NCBI GenBank assembly: GCA_009726075.1
Contig: WLND01000092.1
Location: 1 to 6,797, forward strand
DNA from: Actinomycetota bacterium
GTDB lineage: Bacteria > Actinomycetota > Actinomycetes > S36-B12
Direction: 5' to 3'
DNA: 6,797 bases
A program made the position numbers and the translations under genes. Positions 1 through 6,732 of this stretch are shown piece after piece; positions within the stretch are counted from its first letter, which is position 1; each line of letters starts with the position of its first letter. Below the pieces are notes generated by a model. The model worked only from the letters and a program-made list of their open reading frames with translations. It was not told the origin of the DNA and ran no database searches.

Positions 1-2
1 CG

Positions 3-497
3 ATGTCGCGTCCACACGTCGGAACCCCCGCCACCGTCGAATTGACCCGCCTCTGCATCGGCTACAGCACCCACCCGTACGAGCACGACGCCTCAGTCCG
101 ATCGTTCGGCTACGAGGCGGCTGCGGCCCTCGGCCTGCGCCGCGACGAGGTGTACAAGACACTCATTGCGATGGTCGACCAGTCGATGGTCGTTGCGGTC
201 ATTCCCGTCAGCGCGAAGCTCGACATGAAGGCCCTGGCATCGGCCTGTCGTGGACGTCGCGCCGAGCTCGCCGATCCCGCGGCAGCACAGCGAACCACCG
301 GCTACGTCGTCGGCGGCATCAGCCCCATTGGCCAGAAGCGCGCCCTGCCAACCGTGATCGACGAGGAGGTCGTGCTGCTCGAGAAGGTCTACGTGTCCGG
401 GGGTCGGCGAGGCCTCGACCTCGGTCTTCGTCCCGACGATCTCATCACGGCGACCGGTGCGACCCTGGCAGCAATTGCTCGGAACGACGACTCCTGA
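3..497 (+). CDS. ybaK: Cys-tRNA(Pro)/Cys-tRNA(Cys) deacylase, YbaK/EbsC family
   Basis: The 164-residue product matches the YbaK family of trans-acting aminoacyl-tRNA editing enzymes in length and motifs. In characterised members the enzyme acts in the cytoplasm, often together with prolyl-tRNA synthetase, and hydrolyses cysteine wrongly attached to tRNA(Pro). Visible hallmarks are the N-terminal GTPAT segment (residues 7-11), the YEHD stretch (26-29), the VYKTL motif whose Lys52 corresponds to the essential lysine of the family, and the GGISPIGQK substrate-pocket loop (104-112) followed by RALP. The ATG lies two bases from the window edge and its ribosome-binding site is not visible, so a start further upstream cannot be excluded, although starting a few residues before GTPAT is normal for the family. 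It is the only plus-strand gene, and its last 53 bases overlap the end of the opposing membrane-protein gene. The family assignment is secure; the exact substrate is inferred. Confidence 0.93.
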   Translation: MSRPHVGTPATVELTRLCIGYSTHPYEHDASVRSFGYEAAAALGLRRDEVYKTLIAMVDQSMVVAVIPVSAKLDMKALASACRGRRAELADPAAAQRTTGYVVGGISPIGQKRALPTVIDEEVVLLEKVYVSGGRRGLDLGLRPDDLITATGATLAAIARNDDS

Positions 498-984
498 AGT
501 CCGACCACCAGTCGGCAAACGCCAGCACCGTGATGACGAGCGCGGCCATGAGCGGCCACATGAGCACGAGCGCCGGCATCGTGAGCTGCAGGGGCGCCTC
601 GACGACGACCTTGTCCTCGATCGTCGCGCTGAGGCCGCTGATGTCGACCGACCCTAGGCGGGTGCCGACAACCCACATGAGGATCGACCCGATGGTTCCG
701 GCAACGAATGCCGCCCAGAGCGACGACAGCAGGTGCTCGCGCCGCATCGTGACCAGCCCAATGGTGACCGCAATGCCGGCGATGCAGGCCAGCGCCGCGT
801 ACGACACGTCGGCGCCGAGGTAGCCGTCCGGCTGGTAGGTCTCGGGAAACACCGAGTCGGGACGCACGACGACAGAAACCCGCGGCGCCAGCCGCCACCA
901 CATGACTCCCAGGGCGATCCCGGCAACGACGCCGATCGCTGCGCCAGCCGCGAGCACCGACGTCGTCCGGCGCACGAAGGTCAT
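445..984 (-). CDS. DUF2567-like four-helix membrane protein, function unknown
   Basis: This 179-residue protein has four predicted membrane segments at about residues 9-31, 58-80, 86-110 and 134-160. Features I recall from actinobacterial DUF2567 proteins are a first helix running into WWRLAPRV (29-36), a ~20-residue extracytoplasmic-looking loop with ETYQPDG, an arginine pair (RRE, 81-83) before helix 3, a GSILMWVVG helix (99-107), and an APLQL...PALVLMWPL stretch (130-144) leading into the last helix. No catalytic motif is visible and the family has no established function to my knowledge. The ATG follows the dnaE stop by one base (TGATATG) and has no good Shine-Dalgarno sequence, so translation is probably coupled to dnaE. 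The C-terminal tail is polar and basic, likely cytoplasmic, and is encoded within the end of the opposing deacylase gene. That it is a real gene is well supported; the family name rests on recalled resemblance. Confidence 0.82.
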   Translation of the reverse strand: MTFVRRTTSVLAAGAAIGVVAGIALGVMWWRLAPRVSVVVRPDSVFPETYQPDGYLGADVSYAALACIAGIAVTIGLVTMRREHLLSSLWAAFVAGTIGSILMWVVGTRLGSVDISGLSATIEDKVVVEAPLQLTMPALVLMWPLMAALVITVLAFADWWSDFRSRRSEQLLPGSHRSP

Positions 985-985
985 A

Positions 986-3900
986 TCAGCTCAGACATGT
1001 CGGGCCCAGCAATGCCTTGAGGTCGCCGTAGAGGGACGGGGAGGGGGTCACTCGATGGAGGTCGTCGAGCCGCAGGACGGTGGTGACCGCACCGCCGGTC
1101 AGGTGCAGGTGCACCTCGGTCGTGCCCGGGTGCGCGCCGAGCACCTGCTTGAGCCGTTCGACGAGTGGCGGGATGCAACGCGTCGCCTGCATCGACAGAC
1201 GCACCGGACCCGACACCGCCTCGGTCAGGTCGGGGGTCGTGACCTCCATCGCGATGACGCGGAGCGCATCGTCGTCGCCGCGATCGATTCTCGCTCGAAC
1301 GATGACCACCGAATCCTCGACCAGGCTCGTGCTCACCTGCTGGTACATCTGCGGAAAGACCATCACTTCGACCGAGCCCTCGAGGTCCTCGAGTGTCACG
1401 ATCGCCCATGCTGACCCCTGTTTCGTCGTCTTGCGCTGGACGGTCGTGATGAGACCGCCGATGGTCGCGATCGAGCCGTCGGCCTTCTCGTCGACGAACA
1501 GCGAGGCAATCGTGCGCTCCGTCAACTGGGCGAGCATGTGCTCGGCCCCCTGGAGCGGGTGGTCGGAGACGTAAAGGCCGAGCATGTCACGCTCGTGCGC
1601 GAGCAGCACGGATTTCTCCCATTCGCCGAGGGAGACCTCGACAGGCGCCATGAGTGCGGCGTCGACGTCGGCGCCGAGCCCGCCGAACAGGTCGAACTGC
1701 CCGATCGCCTCGGCCCGCTTGATGTCGACGGCCGTGTCGACGACGTGCTCGTGGACCTGGACCAGGCCCTTGCGGGTGTGCCCGAAGGAGTCGAAGGCTC
1801 CCGACTTGATGAGCGACTCGACGACCCGCTTGTTGCAGACGGGCGCCTCAACCTTGGCGATGAAGTCGTGGAAGTCGTTGAATCGTCCGACCCTCTTGCG
1901 GGTCGCGACGATCGAGTCGACCACATTCGCCCCGACATTGCGGATCGCCGAGAGGCCGAAACGGATATCGGTACCGCGCGGCGTGAAGTCGAAGTCCGAG
2001 TCGTTGACGTCCGGTGGGAGGACCTTGATCCCCATCCGACGGCACTCGTTGAGGTAGATCGCGGACTTGTCCTTGTCGTCCTTCACGGACGTGAGCAGGG
2101 CGGCCATGTACTCGGAGGGGTAATTCGCCTTGAGGAACCCGGTCCAGAACGAGACGAGGCCGTAGCCCGCGGTGTGCGCCTTGTTGAAGGCGTAGTCGGA
2201 GAACGGGACGAGGATTTCCCAGAGCGTGTTGATCGCGGCATCGCTGTACCCGTTCGCGTGCATGCCCTCGCTGAACGGCACGAACTCCTTCTCGAGGATC
2301 TCCTTCTTCTTCTTGCCCATGGCTCGCCGCAGGAGATCGGCATTGCCGAGCGAGTAGCCCGCGAGCTTCTGGGCGATCGCCATGACCTGCTCCTGGTACA
2401 CGATGAGCCCGTAGGTATCGCCGAGAATCTCGGCGAGGGGCTCTTCGAGCTCGGGATGGATCGCGACCACCGGCTTGCGATTGTTCTTTCGGTCGGCGTA
2501 GTCGTTATGGGCGTTGGCCCCCATGGGCCCGGGACGGTACAGGGCAAGCACCGCGGAGATGTCCTCGAAGTTATCCGGCTGCATCGAGCGCAGAAGGGCC
2601 CGCATGGGGCCGCCGTCGAGCTGGAAGACCCCGAGCGTGTCGCCCGAAGCGAGCAGTTCGTAGGTCGGTCCGTCCTCGAGCGGCAGGTCTTCGAGGACGA
2701 CGGTCTCACCGCGATTGGCCGTGATGTTGAGCAGGCAGTCGTCCAGGACCGTGAGGTTGCGAAGCCCCAGGAAGTCCATCTTGAGCAGGCCCAGCGACTC
2801 GCACGCACCCATGTCGAACTGCGTGATGATCGCGCCGTCCTGCTCGCGCCGCCAGATTGGGATCACGTCGAGGAGGGGCTCCCGGCACAGGATGACGCCC
2901 GCGGCGTGCACGCCCGGCTGGCGTTTGAGGCCCTCGAGCCCCCGGGCGGTATCAACGACCCTGCGCGTGTCGGCATCGGCCTCGTACAGGTTGCGGAACT
3001 CGGCCGCCTCCGAGTAGCGCGAATTCTTGGGATCGAAGACGCCCTTGAGCGAGATGTCCTTGCCCATGACCGACGGAGGCATCGCCTTGGTGATGCGGTC
3101 GCCGAGCGCGTAGGGGTAGCCCAGGACTCGTGCGCTGTCCTTGATGGCCGCCTTGGCCTTGATCGAGCCGTAGGTGATGATCTGGGCCACGCGCTCCTCG
3201 CCGTAGGTGGCGGTCGCGTAGCGGATCATGTCGGAGCGTCGGCGCTCGTCGAAGTCGATGTCGATATCGGGCATCGAGATGCGCTCGGGATTCAGGAATC
3301 GCTCGAAGAGGAGCCCGTGCTTGATCGGATCGAGTTCGGTGATGCCCAGCGCGTAGGCGATCATCGCCCCGGCCGCCGACCCTCGTCCGGGGCCGACTCG
3401 GATCCCGGTCTCCTTCGCATAGCGCACGAGGTCTGCGACCACGAGGAAGTAGCCGGGGAAGCCCATCTGCATGACCACGCCGACCTCGTATTCGGCCTGC
3501 GTGCGCACGTTGTCGGGGATCGAGCCCTTGTAGCGGCGATTGAGGCCGATCTCGACCTCCTTGACGAGCCAGGACTCCTCGCTCTCGCCGGCCGGCACCG
3601 GGAACTGCGGCATGAGGCTGGCCGCCTCGTTGAACTCCACGTGGCAGCGCTCGGCAATGAGCAGTGTGTTCGACAGTGCCTCGGGGAGTTCTGACCACAC
3701 ATGCCGCATCTCGTCGGCTGACTTCAGGTAGAAGTCGCGAGCATCGAAGCGGAAGCGCTTGGGGTCGTCCATCGTGGTGCGCGTGCCGATGCACAGGAGC
3801 ACATCGTGGGTATCCGCATCGTCGGCGTGGACGTAGTGCAGGTCGTTGGTAGCGACGAGGGGCAGGTCGAGGGTGCGCGCGATCCGCAGGAGGTCCTCTC

Positions 3901-4522
3901 GAAACCGGCGCTCGACCTCGAGGCCGTGGTCCATGAGTTCGCAGAAGTAGTTGCCGGCTCCGAGGATGTCGCGGAAGTCGGCGGCGGCAGCAAGGGCCTT
4001 GTCGTACTGACCTGCCTGGAGCCAGCGGTTGACCTCGCCGCTCGGGCATCCGGTGGTGCCGATCAGGCCGCTGCCGTAGCGTTCGAGGAGTTCACGGTCG
4101 AATCGGGGCTTGTGGTAGTAGCCCTCGAGGCTGGCGAGCGACGACAGGCGGAACAGGTTGTGCATGCCCGCCGTGGTCTCCGCCCACAGGGTCATGTGCG
4201 TGTAACTGTGCTTGCCGCGACCGGCCGTCGGGTCCTCCGGGGTCCCCTCGTCGAAACCGCCCCCGAAGTCGAACTGTCGTCGCTCGAACCGCCCCTGGGG
4301 TGCGTAGTAGCCCTCAAGCCCGATGATGGGGTTGACGCCGTGCGACTTGGCCAGCTTGTAGAACTCGTAGGCGCCGTAGAGGTTGCCGTGGTCGGTCATG
4401 GCTATGGCCGGCATGTTCATCTGCTCGGCCTTGGCAAGCAGGTCAGGGACACGAGCGGCCCCATCGAGCATCGAGTACTCGGTATGCACGTGGAGGTGGA
4501 CGAACTGATCCTCCACCGTCAT
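986..4522 (-). CDS. dnaE: DNA polymerase III alpha subunit (DnaE1 type)
   Basis: This is the replicative DNA polymerase, 1178 residues, full length for the DnaE family. The N-terminal PHP domain (about 1-280) carries a full set of metal-binding residues: His11, His13, Asp20, His45, Glu70, His109, Cys159, Asp227 and His229. This is the arrangement linked to 3'-5' proofreading in mycobacterial DnaE1. The palm follows, with GPGRGS (377-382), the catalytic aspartates of PDIDIDF (Asp419, Asp421) and the third aspartate in KMDFLGL (Asp583). KRQPGVHAAG (533-542) and FNKAHTAGYG (about 779-788) belong to the polymerase core and fingers. A helix-hairpin-helix region lies around 840-930, the beta-clamp motif QFDLF at 942-946, and an OB fold at about 1017-1062. 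The chosen ATG has AGGG seven bases upstream and puts the PHP motif HLHVH at residue 9, as expected. The start lies 21 bp after the pseudouridine synthase stop, consistent with co-transcription. No frameshift or missing catalytic residue is seen. Confidence 0.98.
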   Translation of the reverse strand: MTVEDQFVHLHVHTEYSMLDGAARVPDLLAKAEQMNMPAIAMTDHGNLYGAYEFYKLAKSHGVNPIIGLEGYYAPQGRFERRQFDFGGGFDEGTPEDPTAGRGKHSYTHMTLWAETTAGMHNLFRLSSLASLEGYYHKPRFDRELLERYGSGLIGTTGCPSGEVNRWLQAGQYDKALAAAADFRDILGAGNYFCELMDHGLEVERRFREDLLRIARTLDLPLVATNDLHYVHADDADTHDVLLCIGTRTTMDDPKRFRFDARDFYLKSADEMRHVWSELPEALSNTLLIAERCHVEFNEAASLMPQFPVPAGESEESWLVKEVEIGLNRRYKGSIPDNVRTQAEYEVGVVMQMGFPGYFLVVADLVRYAKETGIRVGPGRGSAAGAMIAYALGITELDPIKHGLLFERFLNPERISMPDIDIDFDERRRSDMIRYATATYGEERVAQIITYGSIKAKAAIKDSARVLGYPYALGDRITKAMPPSVMGKDISLKGVFDPKNSRYSEAAEFRNLYEADADTRRVVDTARGLEGLKRQPGVHAAGVILCREPLLDVIPIWRREQDGAIITQFDMGACESLGLLKMDFLGLRNLTVLDDCLLNITANRGETVVLEDLPLEDGPTYELLASGDTLGVFQLDGGPMRALLRSMQPDNFEDISAVLALYRPGPMGANAHNDYADRKNNRKPVVAIHPELEEPLAEILGDTYGLIVYQEQVMAIAQKLAGYSLGNADLLRRAMGKKKKEILEKEFVPFSEGMHANGYSDAAINTLWEILVPFSDYAFNKAHTAGYGLVSFWTGFLKANYPSEYMAALLTSVKDDKDKSAIYLNECRRMGIKVLPPDVNDSDFDFTPRGTDIRFGLSAIRNVGANVVDSIVATRKRVGRFNDFHDFIAKVEAPVCNKRVVESLIKSGAFDSFGHTRKGLVQVHEHVVDTAVDIKRAEAIGQFDLFGGLGADVDAALMAPVEVSLGEWEKSVLLAHERDMLGLYVSDHPLQGAEHMLAQLTERTIASLFVDEKADGSIATIGGLITTVQRKTTKQGSAWAIVTLEDLEGSVEVMVFPQMYQQVSTSLVEDSVVIVRARIDRGDDDALRVIAMEVTTPDLTEAVSGPVRLSMQATRCIPPLVERLKQVLGAHPGTTEVHLHLTGGAVTTVLRLDDLHRVTPSPSLYGDLKALLGPTCLS

Positions 4523-4533
4523 CCCCTCACCCT
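4523..4533 (-). promoter_or_regulatory. Ribosome-binding site of dnaE
   Basis: Read on the minus strand, the 11 bases before the dnaE ATG are purine-rich (AGGGTGAGGGG). The distal AGGG sits seven bases from the start, a normal Shine-Dalgarno distance, while the proximal GAGGGG abuts the ATG. The site lies entirely in the 21-bp gap after the upstream gene, so dnaE can be initiated independently within the operon transcript. Confidence 0.6.
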
Positions 4534-4543
4534 AACTTTCAGC

Positions 4544-5476
4544 TCAAGCACCCTCTCGCAGACGCTCCAGCGACGTGAGCAAATCCTCCGGGTATTGGCT
4601 CGTGACCACAATCCGTTCACCGGAAGTCGGGTGCTCGAACCCCAGGCGCATGGCATGCAGCCACTGCCGCTCGAGGCTGAGCTTCTTCGACAGGGTCGGG
4701 TCGGCGTCGTACGTGACATCGCCGACGCACGGGTGCCTCATGGCCGAGAAGTGCACCCGGATCTGGTGGGTGCGACCGGTCTCGAGGTGGACTTCGACCA
4801 GCGACGCATGGGCAAACGCCTCGAGCGTCTCGTAATGGGTCACGCTGTCCTTGCCCCCGGCGACGACCGCGAATCGATAGTCGCGGCTCGGGTGCCGGCC
4901 GATCGGAGCGTCGATCGTGCCGCGAAGCGGATCGAGGAGACCCTGAACGACGGCGTGGTAGTCCTTGACGACCGTGCGTTCCTTGAATTGGCGCTTGAGC
5001 GAGGTATAGGCATGCTCGCTCTTGGCGACCGCCATGACCCCCGAGGTGCCGACATCGAGCCGATGGACGATGCCCTGGCGCTCGTCCGCCCCAGACGACG
5101 AGATCCGGTACCCGGCAGCGGCCAGGCCCCCGACGACGGTCGGCCCGGTGAACCCCTCGCTCGGGTGGGCCGCGACGCCGACCGGCTTGTCGACCACCAC
5201 GACGTCGTCATCGTCGTAGAGCACTCGCATGCCCGGGATGGGCTCGGCAACCACGGCGACGGCTGCCGGTCGATCAAGCAGGCTCATGTCGATACTGAGC
5301 ATCTGGCCCGGCGCGAGCCGATCGCCCTTGCTGATCGGCCGGCCGTCAACGAGAACGCCGCCCGAGGCGACGAGTTCGGCTGCCTTCGTGCGCGACAGGC
5401 CGATCATGCGCGTGAGGGCGAGATCGGCCCGTTCGCCGGCGAGGCCCTCCGGGACGGGGAGCAGGCGCTCGCTCAT
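4544..5476 (-). CDS. rluD: RluA/RluD-family 23S rRNA pseudouridine synthase
   Basis: The 310-residue product isomerises uridine to pseudouridine in RNA, most likely in large-subunit rRNA. An N-terminal S4-type RNA-binding domain (about 14-75, with SRTKAAELV and VLVDGRPISKGDRL) precedes the catalytic domain. That domain shows DKPVGVAAHPS (96-106), the catalytic-aspartate motif HRLDVGTSG (138-146, Asp141), PIGRHP (191-196) and GRTHQIRVH (234-242), all typical of the family. The reading frame stays open far upstream, but only because it shadows lspA. The ATG chosen here overlaps the lspA stop as ATGA, begins just before the S4 domain and gives the normal family length. No Shine-Dalgarno is within usual range (the nearest AAGGG is about 15 bases away), so translation probably depends on reinitiation after lspA. 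The family is certain; whether it modifies the same sites as E. coli RluD (1911/1915/1917) is inferred, and actinobacterial copies are often named only RluA-family. Confidence 0.95.
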   Translation of the reverse strand: MSERLLPVPEGLAGERADLALTRMIGLSRTKAAELVASGGVLVDGRPISKGDRLAPGQMLSIDMSLLDRPAAVAVVAEPIPGMRVLYDDDDVVVVDKPVGVAAHPSEGFTGPTVVGGLAAAGYRISSSGADERQGIVHRLDVGTSGVMAVAKSEHAYTSLKRQFKERTVVKDYHAVVQGLLDPLRGTIDAPIGRHPSRDYRFAVVAGGKDSVTHYETLEAFAHASLVEVHLETGRTHQIRVHFSAMRHPCVGDVTYDADPTLSKKLSLERQWLHAMRLGFEHPTSGERIVVTSQYPEDLLTSLERLREGA

Positions 5477-5985
5477 GCAGTTGCCGCGCGACCCTTGAAG
5501 TCGATGCCCCGAAGGCTGAGCAGGACCATGAGCACGGCCGAGCAGACGATCGACATGTCGGCCACGTTGAACACCGGGAAATTCGGGAAGGCGATGAAAT
5601 CGACGACCGAGCCCATGCCCGGACTCGGGGCCCGGGTGATGCGATCGATGAGATTGCCCAGGAGCCCCCCGAGCAGGCCGCCGAACGCGATGGACCAGCC
5701 GATCGAACCCAGTTGCCGTGACGTGCGGAGGATGACGACGGCGACGACGACCGCGATGATCGAGAAGATCCAGGTGTAGCCGGTTCCGAGGCTGAACGCT
5801 GCCCCCGTGTTCTCGGTGTACGTCAACCGAACCCACGTGCCGATGAGGTCGATGGGGCCAGCCCCGCCGGCCTGCATGCGCGGGAGCATGGTGTCGACGG
5901 CCCAGGCCTTGGTCAGGCGATCGAGGATGACGACGCCGAGCGCCACGGAACCAAGAATGATCAGGCACGTACGTCGGGAACTCAC
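5473..5985 (-). CDS. lspA: Lipoprotein signal peptidase (signal peptidase II)
   Basis: This membrane aspartic protease removes signal peptides from diacylglyceryl-modified prolipoproteins. With the start chosen it is 170 residues, typical for the family. Visible signatures are LDRLTK near the N-terminus (21-26), NTGAAFS (59-65), GNLIDR with Asp114, VVDF (127-130) and FNVADMSI with Asp143; Asp114 and Asp143 are the expected catalytic pair. Four hydrophobic segments lie at about 4-21, 70-88, 93-112 and 143-158, as expected. Two GTG starts are possible. The inner one, used here, has AGGGTGG five bases upstream. The outer one, at 5994, would add three residues but overlaps that purine tract and has no well-placed site. 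The gene begins 42 bp after the zinc-finger gene and shares an ATGA overlap with the pseudouridine synthase, a lspA-rluD pairing found widely in bacteria. Confidence 0.96.
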   Translation of the reverse strand: MSSRRTCLIILGSVALGVVILDRLTKAWAVDTMLPRMQAGGAGPIDLIGTWVRLTYTENTGAAFSLGTGYTWIFSIIAVVVAVVILRTSRQLGSIGWSIAFGGLLGGLLGNLIDRITRAPSPGMGSVVDFIAFPNFPVFNVADMSIVCSAVLMVLLSLRGIDFKGRAATA

Positions 5986-5990
5986 GGATA

Positions 5991-5997
5991 CCACCCT
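5991..5997 (-). promoter_or_regulatory. Ribosome-binding site that decides the lspA start
   Basis: On the minus strand AGGGTGG lies five bases before the GTG at 5985. The alternative GTG at 5994 falls inside this tract, with AGG directly against it, which is too close to work well. This favours the inner start, giving a protein three residues shorter. Confidence 0.6.
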
Positions 5998-6027
5998 AAC
6001 CGGCTCAGGACGGGTGGTCGGACACGA

Positions 6028-6624
6028 TCAGCGCTCCTCGGCCTGCTTGCAGGCCAGGCACATCGTGGCGCGCGGGAAGGCCTGAAGCCGATGCTTGCCG
6101 ATCGGCTGGCCACAGGTCTCGCACTGACCGTAGGTGCCAGCCTCGATGCGCCCGAGGGCGTGCTCGACCTGGAGCAGCATGTCGCGGGCATTGTTCGCAA
6201 GCGACATCTCGTGCTCGCGCTCGAATGTCTTGCTTCCGGCGTCGGCCTGGTCATCGCCGGCGCCATCGCCGGAATCTCGGATCAGATCGGCCAGCCCCAT
6301 CTCGGCTGACGCAAGCTCCTCGCCGAGTCGCAGGGCGTCGAGGTGCAGTTCTGCCTCGATGGCGCGGAGCTCGGCGGGAGTCCATGCCGATGCGTCAGGT
6401 GTCTTGTCCGGCGTCGCGTGGCGATCGTCGGACGGCTTCTTGGACTCGGACGGCTTCTTGGACTCGGACGGCTTCTTCGCTGCGGGCGCCTTCGGTGTCG
6501 TCGACGAGGGCTCTGCGGCCGGCTTCCGGGCGACGGGCTTCTTGGCTGCGCCCGACGTTTTCACCGCCGCCGGTTCGTTGTCCGGCGTCGACTTCGCCAC
6601 CACTGCCTGCTTCTTGGACGCCAT
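6028..6624 (-). CDS. DksA/TraR-family C4 zinc-finger protein with Lys/Ala/Pro-rich N-terminal tail
   Basis: This 198-residue protein probably binds RNA polymerase through its secondary channel to adjust transcription, as DksA/TraR proteins do. The C-terminal half shows the family pattern: a helix from about 82 to 116, an acidic loop, a second helix (about 133-160) with FEREHEMSLA, then EAGTYGQCETCG and a four-cysteine zinc finger (Cys168, Cys171, Cys189, Cys192; C-x2-C-x17-C-x2-C). At the coiled-coil tip, where E. coli DksA has DxxDxA, this protein reads Asp125-Gln-Ala-Asp128-Ala-Gly. Residues 1-80 form a low-complexity basic tail rich in Lys, Ala, Pro and Ser, including a repeated KKPSES unit at 50-64. 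The frame is open to an ATG 21 codons upstream, but the ATG chosen has a strong GAGGGG six bases away and begins MASKK. It is the first gene of the apparent lspA-rluD-dnaE operon. The family is clear; the regulatory role is inferred. Confidence 0.93.
   Translation of the reverse strand: MASKKQAVVAKSTPDNEPAAVKTSGAAKKPVARKPAAEPSSTTPKAPAAKKPSESKKPSESKKPSDDRHATPDKTPDASAWTPAELRAIEAELHLDALRLGEELASAEMGLADLIRDSGDGAGDDQADAGSKTFEREHEMSLANNARDMLLQVEHALGRIEAGTYGQCETCGQPIGKHRLQAFPRATMCLACKQAEER
6428..6477. repeat. 18-bp in-frame tandem repeat, about 2.8 copies
   Basis: The 18-base unit TCGGACGGCTTCTTGGAC occurs twice in perfect copy and a third time for 14 bases before diverging. On the coding (minus) strand it encodes the KKPSES repeats in the basic tail of the zinc-finger protein. 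Because the unit is a multiple of three, gain or loss of copies would lengthen or shorten the tail without a frameshift. Perfect identity between copies suggests recent duplication. Confidence 0.9.
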
Positions 6625-6628
6625 TGGT

Positions 6629-6637
6629 CCCCCCTCA
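6629..6637 (-). promoter_or_regulatory. Ribosome-binding site of the DksA/TraR-like gene
   Basis: On the minus strand TGAGGGGGG precedes the ATG at 6624, with GAGGGG ending six bases from it. This is the strongest Shine-Dalgarno match in the window. It supports the MASKK start over the upstream ATG at 6687, which would add 21 residues with no family resemblance. Confidence 0.65.
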
Positions 6638-6706
6638 CGCCATTCACTGGATTGCCGGATGGTAGTCGCGCGCGAGGCCGAACGCATGCCGCCGCGCCGA
6701 CGCCGC

Positions 6707-6732
6707 CAAGCAATAGCCGCTCGCTATCCTTG
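6707..6732. repeat. Imperfect inverted repeat upstream of the operon
   Basis: Two arms, CAAG-CA-ATAGC and GCTAT-C-CTTG, flank a five-base centre (CGCTC). They give nine complementary pairs interrupted by a two-versus-one base internal mismatch. The element begins 83 bases upstream of the start codon of the DksA/TraR-like gene. No T-run follows on either strand, so it is not an intrinsic terminator. It could be a regulator-binding palindrome or a leader hairpin; chance is also possible. Confidence 0.4.

Noticed and set aside
408..417. Ten-base perfect palindrome CGAGGCCTCG inside the deacylase gene, considered as a terminator for the opposing operon
   Set aside because: The stem has no loop or T-run and cannot be extended by pairing; it is likely chance in GC-rich coding sequence.
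1538..3694. 718-codon plus-strand open frame antisense to dnaE
   Set aside because: The deduced protein shows no recognisable motifs, is rich in Arg, Val, Glu and Asp, and lies wholly opposite the polymerase core. Long antisense frames are a normal by-product of GC-biased codon use on the coding strand.
3806..5779. 657-codon plus-strand open frame antisense to dnaE, the pseudouridine synthase and lspA
   Set aside because: It spans the opposite strand of three well-supported genes and has no domain features or ribosome-binding site; it is a composition artefact.
5477..5968. N-terminal extension of the pseudouridine synthase to 474 residues
   Set aside because: The extra residues are an out-of-frame reading of lspA (His/Arg/Gly-rich, no fold signature). 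The internal ATG overlapping the lspA stop gives a normal S4 plus catalytic architecture.
6625..6687. Upstream start for the DksA/TraR-like gene at 6687
   Set aside because: It adds 21 residues without family resemblance and would bury the strong GAGGGG site that serves the MASKK start.
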